Assembly: GCA_964444685.1 (NCBI GenBank)
Contig: CAYUIG010000002.1
Location: forward strand, 55,517-119,516
Origin: CAYUIG01 sp964444685
Lineage (GTDB): Bacteria > Gemmatimonadota > Gemmatimonadetes > Longimicrobiales > RSA9
Direction of reading: 5' to 3'
DNA length: 64,000 nt
Shown here: positions 48,833 to 56,923 of the stretch, piece after piece
How positions within the stretch are numbered: position 1 is the first letter of the stretch
How the letters are laid out: every line of letters starts with the position of its first letter
The notes under the pieces: generated by a model
The model's input: the letters and a program-made list of their open reading frames with translations, nothing else
Told to the model about the DNA's origin: nothing
The model's database searches: none
Position numbers and translations under genes: made by a program

Positions 48833-49645
48833 GTGCCCGAAGGGGATACGCTTCACCGCATCGCGCGTGCGCTTGCACCCGCGCTAACCGGCCGCACGAT
48901 CGATGAAATCGAGGTGCACGATGCCGGTGAGGTTGCGGAGCTGCGTGGTCGAACGGTTACGGGCGTCGAGGCGCGCGGCAAACACCTGCTCGTGCACATC
49001 GACGGCGGCTGGACGCTGCGCACGCATCTCGGCATGGAGGGGAAGGTGCGCCGCCTGCACGCACGCGAGCGCCGGCCGCGCGCCAGTGCCGTGATCGTAA
49101 CCGGCGACGACGCGTTCGTAGTGATCCACGCGTACCGCGCCGAACTCGTGCGCACGCACGCGCTCCGCACGCATCCGCGGCTTGCGCGGCTGGGGCCCGA
49201 TCTGCTGGCCGATCCACCGGATATCGACAACGCCGTGCGCCGCGCATTGCTCCCGGCGAACGCGGGTCGCGAAATCGCGGATGTGCTGCTGGACCAGCGT
49301 GTGGCCGCGGGGATCGGCAACGTGTGGAAGAGCGAAACGCTGTTCGAGGTGCGCATCCATCCGCGCACGCGCGTCAGTATGCTCAGCGCCGAACAGCTCC
49401 GGGATCTGTACGAGACCGCGGCGCGGCTGATGCGGACGAACCTGAAAACGCGCCGTCGCACCACTGTGCCCATCGAGCGGCGGCCGCGGCCGGGCAGCGA
49501 ACGGCTCTGGGTCTACGGTCGGGCGGGGAAACCCTGTCACGAGTGCAAGACACCGATCGAGCGGTTCCTCCAGGGAGACATGGCGCGCAGCACGTACTTC
49601 TGCCCGCGCTGTCAGTCGGACAATATCGAGCCGATGGGTGCGTAG
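48833..49645 (+). CDS. Fpg/Nei-family DNA glycosylase
   Basis: 270 residues from GTG 48833. The mature N-terminus is PEGDTLHRIARAL, with catalytic Pro2 and Glu3. H2TH region ADVLLDQRVAAGIGNVWKSETLF, and a C-terminal zinc finger CHECKTPIERFLQGDMARSTYFCPRC. The GDTLHR start is that of the Nei (endonuclease VIII-like) branch rather than MutM. It removes oxidised bases and nicks the strand by beta/delta elimination. The one-base spacing after lhr suggests one transcript and a shared repair role. Confidence 0.93.
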   Translation: MPEGDTLHRIARALAPALTGRTIDEIEVHDAGEVAELRGRTVTGVEARGKHLLVHIDGGWTLRTHLGMEGKVRRLHARERRPRASAVIVTGDDAFVVIHAYRAELVRTHALRTHPRLARLGPDLLADPPDIDNAVRRALLPANAGREIADVLLDQRVAAGIGNVWKSETLFEVRIHPRTRVSMLSAEQLRDLYETAARLMRTNLKTRRRTTVPIERRPRPGSERLWVYGRAGKPCHECKTPIERFLQGDMARSTYFCPRCQSDNIEPMGA

Positions 49646-49698
49646 CGACGGCATATCGCCGCCGCTACGCACCAATGAACGATTCGATGGAAGAGGAT

Positions 49699-50223
49699 TC
49701 AGCGCTGCAGCACGTTGTATCGCAGTGTCAGGCCGAGAGTCAGCCGCGAGCCGCCGTGGTCAGTGTCCCTCTCTTCTGATGGGACGAGCGGTCGCCAGTA
49801 GGTCACTTCCAACGCGTTGGACCACCGGTCGCCCAGCATGAACTGCAGTCCCAATCCTGCGGCGATTGCCGTCGCGCTCTCGTCGCCGGCGTCGCACGCG
49901 CTCTCGCCTCGCCTTCGGCATGAAGTACTGCCAACCATGCCGATTCCAGTGATGGCGACGCGCGGGTCTAAGGCCAAGTTCGTACGCAACCCGACCCCTG
50001 TTGCAGACTTCCTCCGACCCACCAAACCCTCGCCACGAGCGACAACATACAGACCGTCGAGAACGCGGACTTCTGCTCCTATTCCAATTGCGTGCACTGT
50101 CACCGCCGACACTGATACGATTGCAGCGGCATCTCTGGTGGGTTCCTGCCCACGCAGTTCCGCAGGCCGGCTGACCATAATCAGGAAAACGATGAACGAA
50201 GCGGTTACGAATCCCCGCGACAT
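49699..50223 (-). CDS. Outer-membrane beta-barrel-like protein
   Basis: 174 residues from ATG 50223; signal peptide MSRGFVTASFIVFLIMVSRP with cleavage near LRGQ. Alternating strands follow (VLDGLYVVARGEGLVG; VGLRTNLALDPRVAITG; AAGLGLQFMLGDRWSNALEV; SRLTLGLTLRYNVLQR), as in small OMPs of the OmpA/OmpW beta-barrel type. There is a disulfide-like pair in STSCRRRGESACDAG. The gene lies 1 base after the stop of the frameshifted lipoprotein gene and shares its lower GC. Confidence 0.7.
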   Translation of the reverse strand: MSRGFVTASFIVFLIMVSRPAELRGQEPTRDAAAIVSVSAVTVHAIGIGAEVRVLDGLYVVARGEGLVGRRKSATGVGLRTNLALDPRVAITGIGMVGSTSCRRRGESACDAGDESATAIAAGLGLQFMLGDRWSNALEVTYWRPLVPSEERDTDHGGSRLTLGLTLRYNVLQR

Positions 50224-50224
50224 G

Positions 50225-51144
50225 TCAGAACCCCTGATAGGATAGCATGTTGCCGTACTGCGCAACGGTAACCAAGGGCTGCAGCCCAGTCCAGCCCCTG
50301 AAGCTCCCGGACGTTGCCCAGAAGCACTCTGTGTAGCCGGTTGCACCCTGGACGCAGTTGATGAGTTGGTCGCCCGATCGGCCGAGATTCCGATACGCAC
50401 TGAAGTAGTCGCGGACGAAGTAATCCGAGAAGCACTCGTCGCTGCTTGCGAAGGGCCCACCTGATTCACATTGGTTGTCGGACAGGTAGCTAGCGTGCTT
50501 CCCGTATGCTACATAGACACTTGGATAACCAAGGTATGGACCGTTGTAGCTGACCTGATTGCCCGCAGCGGTCGAGTACTCACCGTGTCGCGACATGGAA
50601 AGGCTTGAAAGTTCCCAGTGCTTTGTAGTGGCGTTGTATGACAGGTCCATCACAAGACTCTCGGAATCGCCCGGATGTCCCGCGCAGGTCCAATCCTCGA
50701 AAATGTAGCGCAGTGGGTTATTGCAGTACCACGCTGTCGGATTGGCTGTGCCCGCATCTTCGAAGAATCCAAAAGCCCAGAATAGCTTCACATCGTTCCC
50801 ATCGAAACGAGCCGCCCAGTACGGTTCGTGGGACTTGGCAGGGTCAGCCGCGCCATGATCAGGTATGGGCGGAAGAACTCGGCGAACCGACGCTCACATG
50901 TGTCGCGGAGCCCGTCTGTATCCTGGTCGTCGACCAGCGTGGTCTCACATTCTTCGGCGCTGAGTCCTATCCAATGTCCATCGCATTCGGGGCAAGGATC
51001 CGGGGGAAGCTGAGCGGTGATACCGGCGGCAGGATCGAGATCTGATGGTCCGGCGGGATCCATACCAGTTTCGCCACAGCCCGCGATGAGCAGGCTCAGG
51101 ATTGCGGCAGCATACCGTGATTTTCTGAACAACTGAGTAGACAA
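50225..51144 (-). pseudogene. Frameshifted lipoprotein gene with Vps62-like domain
   Basis: Two minus-strand frames join into one protein. The 5' frame starts at about 51144 (TTG) with a lipoprotein signal (LFRKSRYAAAILSLLIAGC) and runs to a stop near 50788. The downstream frame reads HGAADPAKSHEPYWAARFDG and continues to 50225 with DSESLVMDLSYNATTKHWEL, SVYVAYGKHASYL and CFSDYFVRDYF. Adding one base after CTGATC near 50859 makes a continuous FRPYLIHGAADPAKSHEPYW. The VYVAYGKHASY block resembles Vps62-type proteins. GC is visibly lower than in the neighbours. It could be a true mutation or an assembly error. Confidence 0.75.
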
Positions 51145-51290
51145 GACTTCCCTGTGTAGAATGAAACGTGACGTGCATGGATATAACGGACCTCCTAGAC
51201 GTGCGTTGTCGGGATTCGCCTGAGATCGCGTGGAGGGATCCCCCACGTTCGTGGAGACCCGTTGCCTACTAGCGCATACCGAATCGCAGT

Positions 51291-51303
51291 TGTACATTGT
51301 ACA
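51291..51303. promoter_or_regulatory. Palindromic operator of the toxin-antitoxin pair
   Basis: TGTACA-T-TGTACA directly before the antitoxin ATG (51305). A site in this position is expected for autorepression by a Phd-type antitoxin. Confidence 0.6.
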
Positions 51304-51304
51304 C

Positions 51305-51556
51305 ATGAAGCGGATAACGGCATCTGAGGCTCGGCGAGACTGGTTCCGGATCCTGGACGAAGTCGCGGACGGTGAGGTCGTGGTGATCGTGCGGAAGGGG
51401 CGTCGCATAATGCTGCGCCGCGAGCCGGACCGCGCGCGTTCTGCGCCGGTGCCGGATTACGGCGACATCATTCAGGTACCGGACGTCGAACGCGCGGCGG
51501 AATGGGGCTGGGCCTGGACCGAGGAGTCGGACCTCGAGTCGACGGAGCGGGAATGA
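51305..51556 (+). CDS. Phd/YefM-type antitoxin
   Basis: 83 residues from ATG 51305. N-terminal Phd DNA-binding fold (MKRITASEARRDWFRILDEVADGEVVVIVRKGRRIMLRR) and an acidic C-terminal tail (DYGDIIQVPDVERAAEWGWAWTEESDLESTERE) that would wrap the toxin. It overlaps the PIN toxin gene by ATGA, and a TGTACA palindrome covers its leader. A typical type II pair. Confidence 0.9.
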   Translation: MKRITASEARRDWFRILDEVADGEVVVIVRKGRRIMLRREPDRARSAPVPDYGDIIQVPDVERAAEWGWAWTEESDLESTERE

Positions 51557-51939
51557 AGTGCGTCCTCGACACACATTTTCTGCTCTGGATCACCGTCGCC
51601 GCAGCGCGGCTTGACGAGTTTCCGTGGCTGGAGGACTACCGGCCGTGGGGTGTTTCTCCGGTGTCGTTCCTGGAGGTAAAGTTCCTGGGTGAGATCGGCA
51701 GGCTCAACGTGCGTATCGACGAGTTTGTCTCAGCCGTGTCGAACGATCCACGATTCGTCGTGGATGAGGTGCCGTTGCTGCGGCTGATCGATCAGGCGCT
51801 CCCGCTCGACTGGACACGCGACCCGTTCGACCGCATGCTGGCGGCGCACAGCATGTCGCGGCGCCTGCCGCTCTGCACGGTGGACCGGGGAATCCGGCGC
51901 CATCACGTGCATCTGCCGAAGGAACTGCCTGGCGTCTGA
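51553..51939 (+). CDS. PIN-domain (VapC-type) toxin
   Basis: 128 residues. PIN fold: MKCVLDTHFLLWI with the first catalytic Asp, VSPVSFLEVKFLGEIGRL with the conserved Glu, DWTRDPFDRMLAAHSMSRRLPLCTVDRGIRRH with the later acidic cluster. Predicted endoribonuclease neutralised by the overlapping antitoxin. RNA target unknown. Confidence 0.9.
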   Translation: MKCVLDTHFLLWITVAAARLDEFPWLEDYRPWGVSPVSFLEVKFLGEIGRLNVRIDEFVSAVSNDPRFVVDEVPLLRLIDQALPLDWTRDPFDRMLAAHSMSRRLPLCTVDRGIRRHHVHLPKELPGV

Positions 51940-52092
51940 CGTCACACGACGCCGGCGGGTTGTGCCGTCGGCGTTGCTTCCCCATATCTCCGGGCATGAC
52001 CGGGCGCTCGCGACTCCCGGGCCCAATTCCGACGCTGGTCCCTCCGGATCTTCCGCTCCGTCCATTCCGCAGGTCCCTGCCATGGAGGAACA

Positions 52093-52902
52093 ATGCAAGC
52101 CGAACCCACGTTCGAACGCTATGGTGGCAGCGCACCCGAGAACTACGAGCGCTACTTCGTCCCGGTGATCTCCGCGCCCATCGCGGCGGAGCTGATGACG
52201 CACGCCGCACTCCAGCAGGGCCAAAGCGTCCTCGACCTCGCCTGCGGCACGGGGTTCGTCGCGCGCAGGGCGGCCGAACGCGTCGGGGCCGACCATGTCA
52301 CGGGAGTGGATCCGAATCCCGGGATGCTCGGGGTGGCGCGTGCAGTGGCACCGGCCATCGAATGGCGTCAGGGCAGCGCCGAAGCGATTCCGCTTGAGGA
52401 CGCGAGCCAGGACGTCGTTCTCTGCCAGATGGGACTGCAATTCTTTCCTGACGCTGCGAGAGCTCTGAAAGAGGTGCGCCGGGTGCTGAAGCCGGGAGGA
52501 CGCTTCGTGGCGAACATGCCCGGCCCGATGCCGCCGGTGTTCGAGGTCATGGGCAGGGCACTCGCGCAGCATGTGCGCCCCGAGATGGCCGGCTTCGTCG
52601 CGGCCGTGTTCCGGCTGCACGACGCCGGGCAACTGCGGGACCTCCTCGAGACCGCGGGCTTCGAAAAGGTCGTGACGTTGGAGCAGATGCATACGCTGGA
52701 GCTGCCACCGCCGCGCGAATTCCTCTGGCAGTACATCCGCTCGACGCCTCTGGTCGATGCGCTCGCCGTCGCGACGGAGGAACAGCGGGCGGCCGTCGAG
52801 CGGGACGTCGCCTCCGCCTGGGAGCCGTACACCCGTGACGGCCGGCTGCATATGGACGTTCGTGTCATCCACGTCAGCGGAGGTAACACACAGCCCGACT
52901 GA
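52093..52902 (+). CDS. Class I SAM-dependent methyltransferase
   Basis: 269 residues, GAGGAAC upstream. Motif I VLDLACGTGFVARRAAERVG, post-I VTGVDPNPGMLGVAR, motif II DVVLCQMGLQFFPDAARALKEVRRVLKPGGRFV. This is the ubiquinone/menaquinone-methyltransferase-like Methyltransf_11 group. The substrate is unknown. It is followed by a terminator-like hairpin and stands alone. Confidence 0.9.
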   Translation: MQAEPTFERYGGSAPENYERYFVPVISAPIAAELMTHAALQQGQSVLDLACGTGFVARRAAERVGADHVTGVDPNPGMLGVARAVAPAIEWRQGSAEAIPLEDASQDVVLCQMGLQFFPDAARALKEVRRVLKPGGRFVANMPGPMPPVFEVMGRALAQHVRPEMAGFVAAVFRLHDAGQLRDLLETAGFEKVVTLEQMHTLELPPPREFLWQYIRSTPLVDALAVATEEQRAAVERDVASAWEPYTRDGRLHMDVRVIHVSGGNTQPD

Positions 52903-52922
52903 CACACGCGCGTGTAAACAAT

Positions 52923-52956
52923 CGGGCCCCCGCGTGCGTCCGGCACCGGGGGCCCG
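52923..52956. terminator. GC-rich hairpin after the methyltransferase gene
   Basis: CGGGCCCCCG, a 14-base loop, CGGGGGCCCG: perfect 10-bp stem, 21 bases past the stop. No U-run follows. Confidence 0.6.
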
Positions 52957-53019
52957 GGTCCGTAAAGCGGCCGCGACACATCCTGTAGCCCGTCCAGATG
53001 GCGAGCACGCCTTCAGGCC

Positions 53020-53091
53020 CGAGCTCAATGCGACGAACCTCGCCGTGCTCGGAATCCGCGCGATCATCGGGACGGGCGTCTTCTCATGATG
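53020..53091 (+). pseudogene. Relic of an APC-family amino-acid permease N-terminus
   Basis: The short frame ends at a TGA at 53086-53088 and reads ELNATNLAVLGIRAIIGTGVFS, which matches the first TM of APC permeases (LxxLGIGxIIGTGIF), with an R in place of the conserved G. The rest of the gene is gone. It is followed after about 35 bases by the hppA relic. Confidence 0.55.
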
Positions 53092-53126
53092 AGTATCGTT
53101 GACGTACAGGAGGTCGGCGGCGAGGC

Positions 53127-53582
53127 GAGTTCATTGCGGTATTCTTCGGCACGCTCGCGTTCGCGTGCATCGAGCCGTTCTTCTTCATCGGCTACCTGAT
53201 ATCGATAGCAATCTTCGGCATGTATCAGGCAATCTTCATGGCCAATGCCGGTGGTGCGTGGGACAACGCGAAGAAGCTCGTCGAGGTGGAGCTACAGGAG
53301 AAGGGCACCGAGCCGCACGCGGCCACGGTCGTGCGTGTCACGGTAGGAGACCCGTTCAAGGACACGTCGTCGGTCGCGCTGAATCCGATCATCAAGTTCA
53401 CGACGCTCTTCGGTCTGCTCGCGGTCGAGCTGGCCGTGGTGCTGCCGCGCACGGTGAGCGTCTCGCTGGCGGTCGTGTTCTTCGTGATCTCGACCGTGTT
53501 CGTGTGGCGGTCGTTCTACGGGATGCGGATACAGTCCGAGCAGCCCGGCGTCGCCAGCTCCATGAAGGGGGTCGCGGTCTAG
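53127..53582 (+). pseudogene. hppA: 3' relic of membrane H+/Na+-pyrophosphatase
   Basis: From 53127 the frame reads EFIAVFFGTLAFACIEPFFF, IGYLISIAIFGMYQAIFMANAGGAWDNAKKLVEVELQEKG, VGDPFKDTSSVALNPIIKFTTLFGLLAVEL, the C-terminal fifth of HppA. A full enzyme has about 700 residues; only about 150 remain, with no start upstream (TGA at 53100). In the catalytic block, normally GDTVGDPFKDT, the first two residues are RV, so a conserved Asp is lost. The ATG at 53220 could still yield a 120-residue membrane peptide, but it cannot be an active pyrophosphatase. Confidence 0.85.
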
Positions 53583-55375
53583 CCGTTGACATCGAGCGCC
53601 GGTGCAACCGCCTCACGACCGGCATAGGGCAGCAGCGCCGTGAACTTCTGCATGTCCCACGCGGCCGTCGGACAGCGCTCCGCGCACAGGCCGCAGTGCA
53701 GACAGAGGTTCTCGTCCTTCAGCATGAGGCGCGCGGTGTGCTTCAACGGCCCGGAGGCGAACAGGGGCTGATCCGGGTTCAGGGCCGGTGAGGTGAGGCT
53801 CACGAGCACCTCGTCCGGAGCCCCGTCCGGCGCGATCGTCAGGCAGTCGACCGGGCAGATGTCGATGCACGCGTCGCATTCGATGCAGAGCGCATCGGTG
53901 AAGTGCGTCTGGATGTCGCAGTTGAGGCAGCGCTGGACTTCGGCTTCCGTCTGTTCCGGCGTGAAGCCCAGCTCGACTTCGACGGCGACGCTCTGGAAAC
54001 GACGCCCCAGCTCGACGTGACGCATGCGCTGCCGCTCGGCCGGGCTGTAGTCGTTGCTGTAGCTCCACTCGTGCATCCCCATCTTCTGGCTCTCGAGCCG
54101 CATGCTATGGACGGGCCGCTGCGTCACGGGGATGCCCTGGCAGTACTGGTGGATCGAGATCGCGGCGTCGTGGCCGTGCGCGACCGCCCAGATGATGTTC
54201 TCCGGGCCCCACGCCGCATCGCCGCCGAAGAACACGCCGGGCAGCGTCGTCATCATCGTGTTCCGGTCCACCACCGGCATGTCCCACTTCCCGAACTCGA
54301 TGCCGATGTCGCGCTCGATCCAGGGGAACGCGTTCTCCTGGCCGATCGCGAGGATCACGACGTCGCACGGAATGACGACGGTCTCGAGCGTGCGCGACTT
54401 CTGACGGCCGTCCTCCTCGTACCACTCGACGCGGTCGAACTCCATGCCCGTTAGCTTGCCGTTCTCGACGATGAAGCGCTTCGGCGCATGGTACTCGACG
54501 ATCTCGACCTGCTCTTCCTCCGCGTCCTCCAGTTCCCACGGCGACGCCTTGAAGTCCTTGCGTCCGCGCCGCGCCATCACCTTCACATCCGTGCCGCCCA
54601 GCCGCTTCGACGTGCGGCAGCAGTCCATCGCGGTGTTGCCGACACCGATGATGAGCACGCGCGGCTGGATCGATGTCACGTGGCCGAAGTGCACGGACTC
54701 GAGCCACTCGATGCCGATGTGAATGTCCTGCGTTTCCCATCGACCCGGCAGATCGAGCTCCTTGCCCTTCGGCGCACCCGAGCCGACGAAGATCGCGTCG
54801 TATCCTTCGCGCAGCAGCGACTCCATGCTATCGACCGGCGAGTTGAGTCGCAGGTCGGCGCCGATGTTCAGGATCGCGTCGATCTCCTCGTCGAGAACTT
54901 CCGGCGGGAGACGGAACTCGGGGATGTTCGTGCGCATCAGGCCACCGGGTCGCCCCAGCTTCTCGTAGATCACGACCTCGTAGCCCAGCGGCAGCAGGTC
55001 ATTCGCCACAGTGAGCGACGCCGGCCCTGCACCCACACACGCCACACGCTTCCCGTTCTTCACCGCCGCAGGCTTCGGCAGGCGGTCGGCGATGTCACCG
55101 CGCAGGTCGGATGCGACACGCTTCAGCCGGCAGATCGCGACCGGCTTCCCGTCCACGCGTGTACGACGGCACGCCGGCTCGCACGGACGGTCGCACGTGC
55201 GGCCCAGGATGCCCGGGAACACGTTCGACTCGCGGTTCAGCATGTACGCGTCGGCGTACCGCCCCTGCGCGATCAGTCGGATGTATTCGGGTACGTTCGT
55301 GTGCGCCGGACATGCCCACTGGCAGTCCACGACGCGGTGGTAGTAGGCCGGATCCGAGGTGTTGGTCGGCTTCAT
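53579..55375 (-). CDS. GltD-like NADPH/FAD oxidoreductase with C-terminal ferredoxin domain
   Basis: 598 residues. N-terminal FeS-binding module (CQWACPAHTNVPEYI; GRTCDRPCEPACRR), FAD site (CVGAGPASLTVANDLLPLGY), NAD(P)H site (VLIIGVGNTAMDCCRTSKRLGG), then a C-terminal 2x[4Fe-4S] ferredoxin part (CIECDACIDICPVDC; CLHCGLCAERCP). Proteins of this layout shuttle electrons between ferredoxin and NADPH and are often found with KorAB-type oxidoreductases; here korAB is 17 kb away. Start at 55375. The 3' end overlaps the hppA relic by 4 bases. Confidence 0.9.
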   Translation of the reverse strand: MKPTNTSDPAYYHRVVDCQWACPAHTNVPEYIRLIAQGRYADAYMLNRESNVFPGILGRTCDRPCEPACRRTRVDGKPVAICRLKRVASDLRGDIADRLPKPAAVKNGKRVACVGAGPASLTVANDLLPLGYEVVIYEKLGRPGGLMRTNIPEFRLPPEVLDEEIDAILNIGADLRLNSPVDSMESLLREGYDAIFVGSGAPKGKELDLPGRWETQDIHIGIEWLESVHFGHVTSIQPRVLIIGVGNTAMDCCRTSKRLGGTDVKVMARRGRKDFKASPWELEDAEEEQVEIVEYHAPKRFIVENGKLTGMEFDRVEWYEEDGRQKSRTLETVVIPCDVVILAIGQENAFPWIERDIGIEFGKWDMPVVDRNTMMTTLPGVFFGGDAAWGPENIIWAVAHGHDAAISIHQYCQGIPVTQRPVHSMRLESQKMGMHEWSYSNDYSPAERQRMRHVELGRRFQSVAVEVELGFTPEQTEAEVQRCLNCDIQTHFTDALCIECDACIDICPVDCLTIAPDGAPDEVLVSLTSPALNPDQPLFASGPLKHTARLMLKDENLCLHCGLCAERCPTAAWDMQKFTALLPYAGREAVAPALDVNG

Positions 55376-55434
55376 GGGACTCCCGGGTAGGGCTGGTTCG
55401 TCTACTGATACGGCGTGTCCCGCGTCAATTCAAG

Positions 55435-55541
55435 GAGTCTGGAGTCTGGGGTCTGGGGTCTGGAGTCTGGTGTCTGATTTAGTGCGGGTTTGCATCCCGC
55501 CGTAAACCAGACCCCAGACACCAGACCCCAGACTCCAGACC
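55435..55541. repeat. Heptamer-armed palindrome, TCTGGRG type
   Basis: The left arm is TCTGGAG/TCTGGGG/TCTGGTG heptamers. The core is TTTAGTGCGGGTTTGCATCC followed by CGCCGTAAACC. The right arm is CCAGACC/CCAGACA units. It lies between the cupin gene and the GltD-like gene, both on the minus strand. Confidence 0.88.
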
Positions 55542-55550
55542 CTGAAGTTC

Positions 55551-55904
55551 TCAGAGAACCTTCGGATGGTCCGGCAGGTTCGGCACCACGCAGATGAACT
55601 CGAACGGCTCGTTCCCCGTGACCTCGTACGAATGTGGGACGCTCGCCGGGATGTAGACGACGTCGTCCGCGCCCACCTCGAACGACTCCTCGCCGATCGT
55701 GATGCGCGCTCGGCCGCGCAGGACGTACTGCTCGTGCTCGACCGTGTTCGTGTGCCGTGGCATGCCGCCGCCCGGCTGCATGATGAACCGGCGCAGCGCG
55801 AAGTTCGGCGCCTCGCCTGGCCCGATCAACACCTGCCGCACCGCCTCCTTGCCGGCCGTGACCGGCTCCCGTTCCACCGTGTCCGCCTTCCGTACGAAGC
55901 TCAT
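55551..55904 (-). CDS. Single-domain cupin protein
   Basis: 117 residues. Cupin motif 1 MPRHTNTVEHEQYVLRGRARIT and motif 2 VVYIPASVPHSYEVTGNEPFEFICVV, with His/Glu metal ligands kept. No catalytic partner domain. Small cupins of this kind may be isomerases, dioxygenases or ligand-binding proteins. Coupled by ATGA (55901-55904) to the DUF2277 gene upstream. Confidence 0.88.
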   Translation of the reverse strand: MSFVRKADTVEREPVTAGKEAVRQVLIGPGEAPNFALRRFIMQPGGGMPRHTNTVEHEQYVLRGRARITIGEESFEVGADDVVYIPASVPHSYEVTGNEPFEFICVVPNLPDHPKVL

Positions 55905-56137
55905 GACGCCTCCGCGCTCGCCGTCGCCCGCGTGGACGGCCGGACAACCAGGGAATCGAACATGCGACGCGTCACTTCCGTGACCTCGTCGACCGCACGT
56001 TCGAACGCTGCTTCATTCACCTTCGACGGCTTCCGGTAGCCCGAGAGCTTCCGGATGTACTGGAGCGCCGCGTCCCGCAGCTCCTCGTCGGACGGTGCGC
56101 CGTCCTCCCGCCTCAGCACCTTGATGTTCCTGCACAT
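55901..56137 (-). CDS. DUF2277 family protein
   Basis: 78 residues from ATG 56137. It begins MCRNIKVLRREDGAPSDEEL and continues with AALQYIRKLSGYRKPSKVNEAAFERAVDEVTEVTRRMFDSL, the full DUF2277 pattern. The function of this family is unknown. It is translated before, and coupled to, the cupin gene. Confidence 0.9.
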   Translation of the reverse strand: MCRNIKVLRREDGAPSDEELRDAALQYIRKLSGYRKPSKVNEAAFERAVDEVTEVTRRMFDSLVVRPSTRATASAEAS

Positions 56138-56196
56138 GTCGCCCTCGCCTCCGGTTGAACCTGCCAGTATCCTTACCCACAAGCCCGACCCGCGGT

Positions 56197-56228
56197 CAAC
56201 CAGACCCAGACTCCAGACCCCAGACTCG
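56197..56228. repeat. Heptamer repeat (one arm) abutting a start codon
   Basis: AACCAGACCCAGACTCCAGA then CCCCAGACTCG, ending directly at the ATG of the ArsC-like gene (56229). No core or second arm. Confidence 0.8.
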
Positions 56229-56582
56229 ATGACACGGCCCACAGTCTACCAGAAGCCCACCTGCACCACCTGCCGCAACCTCGCCTTCTTTCTGCGCGAC
56301 CGCGGCATCGACTACGACGCGGTGGACTACTTCATCGATCCGATCCCGCGGCCCAAGCTGGTAGAGCTACTGGGCAAGATGGGCATGCCTGCGCGCGAGC
56401 TGCTGCGCCCGAAGGAATCACGGGCGCTCGGACTCGATCCGGCGAGCATGACGGACGACGAGGCGCTGGACGCGATGACGTCGCACCCCGAGTTGATCCA
56501 GAGGCCGATCGTGGAGATCGGGGACCGCGCGGTGCTCGCGCGGCCGGTGGAGCGGATCGAGGAGATCCTGCCCCGAACCTAG
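56229..56582 (+). CDS. ArsC/Spx-family thioredoxin-like protein
   Basis: 117 residues from ATG 56229. ArsC fold: VYQKPTCTTCRNLAFFLRDRGIDYD with a CxxC, FIDPIPRPKLVELLGKMG, LLRPKESRALGL and HPELIQRPIVEIGDRAVLARPVERIEEIL. Likely a thiol-dependent reductase of the ArsC/YffB type. Arsenate as substrate is possible but there is no ars operon around it. The start abuts a heptamer repeat and has no Shine-Dalgarno sequence, so it may be leaderless or have lost its original leader. Confidence 0.9.
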   Translation: MTRPTVYQKPTCTTCRNLAFFLRDRGIDYDAVDYFIDPIPRPKLVELLGKMGMPARELLRPKESRALGLDPASMTDDEALDAMTSHPELIQRPIVEIGDRAVLARPVERIEEILPRT

Positions 56583-56746
56583 GGAGGGCTGCCGCCTTCC
56601 TGCTGCGTCGGTACGTCGATGTCGACGTCGATCGTGGCGTCCTGGTCCCTGCGGCCGATCACGAGCCACACGATCACGGCGAGCGCTGCGATCACGACCA
56701 GGATCAGGATCACGTTGCTCGTCTGCCCGTTCCCGTCATTCGCCAT
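56579..56746 (-). CDS. Small single-pass membrane protein
   Basis: 55 residues from ATG 56746, with GGAGG 6 bases upstream. Short polar N-terminus (MANDGNGQTSN), one TM helix (VILILVVIAALAVIVWLVIG), and an acidic tail (DQDATIDVDIDVPTQQEGGSPP). No known family. It converges on the ArsC-like gene with a 4-base overlap. Confidence 0.7.
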   Translation of the reverse strand: MANDGNGQTSNVILILVVIAALAVIVWLVIGRRDQDATIDVDIDVPTQQEGGSPP

Positions 56747-56923
56747 CTCGACCTCCATGAGCCACACCCTGCCGGGGCGCCGCAGGCGAGCGTGCCGCGC
56801 GGCCCGGCGACCCCTGCGTAAGTCGTGCCACCGGGCGGTCGACCTTCTTGCGGCCGGAACGAGGGCGATTCAGCTTTGGGCTGTTCCCGCAGACAGCTCG
56901 GTCGTTCCCCCTGGAGGGTCCCT

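Noticed and set aside
53220..53582. 120-residue frame as an independent small membrane protein
   Set aside because: It is the in-frame 3' end of an hppA relic. The homology continues upstream of its ATG to 53127.
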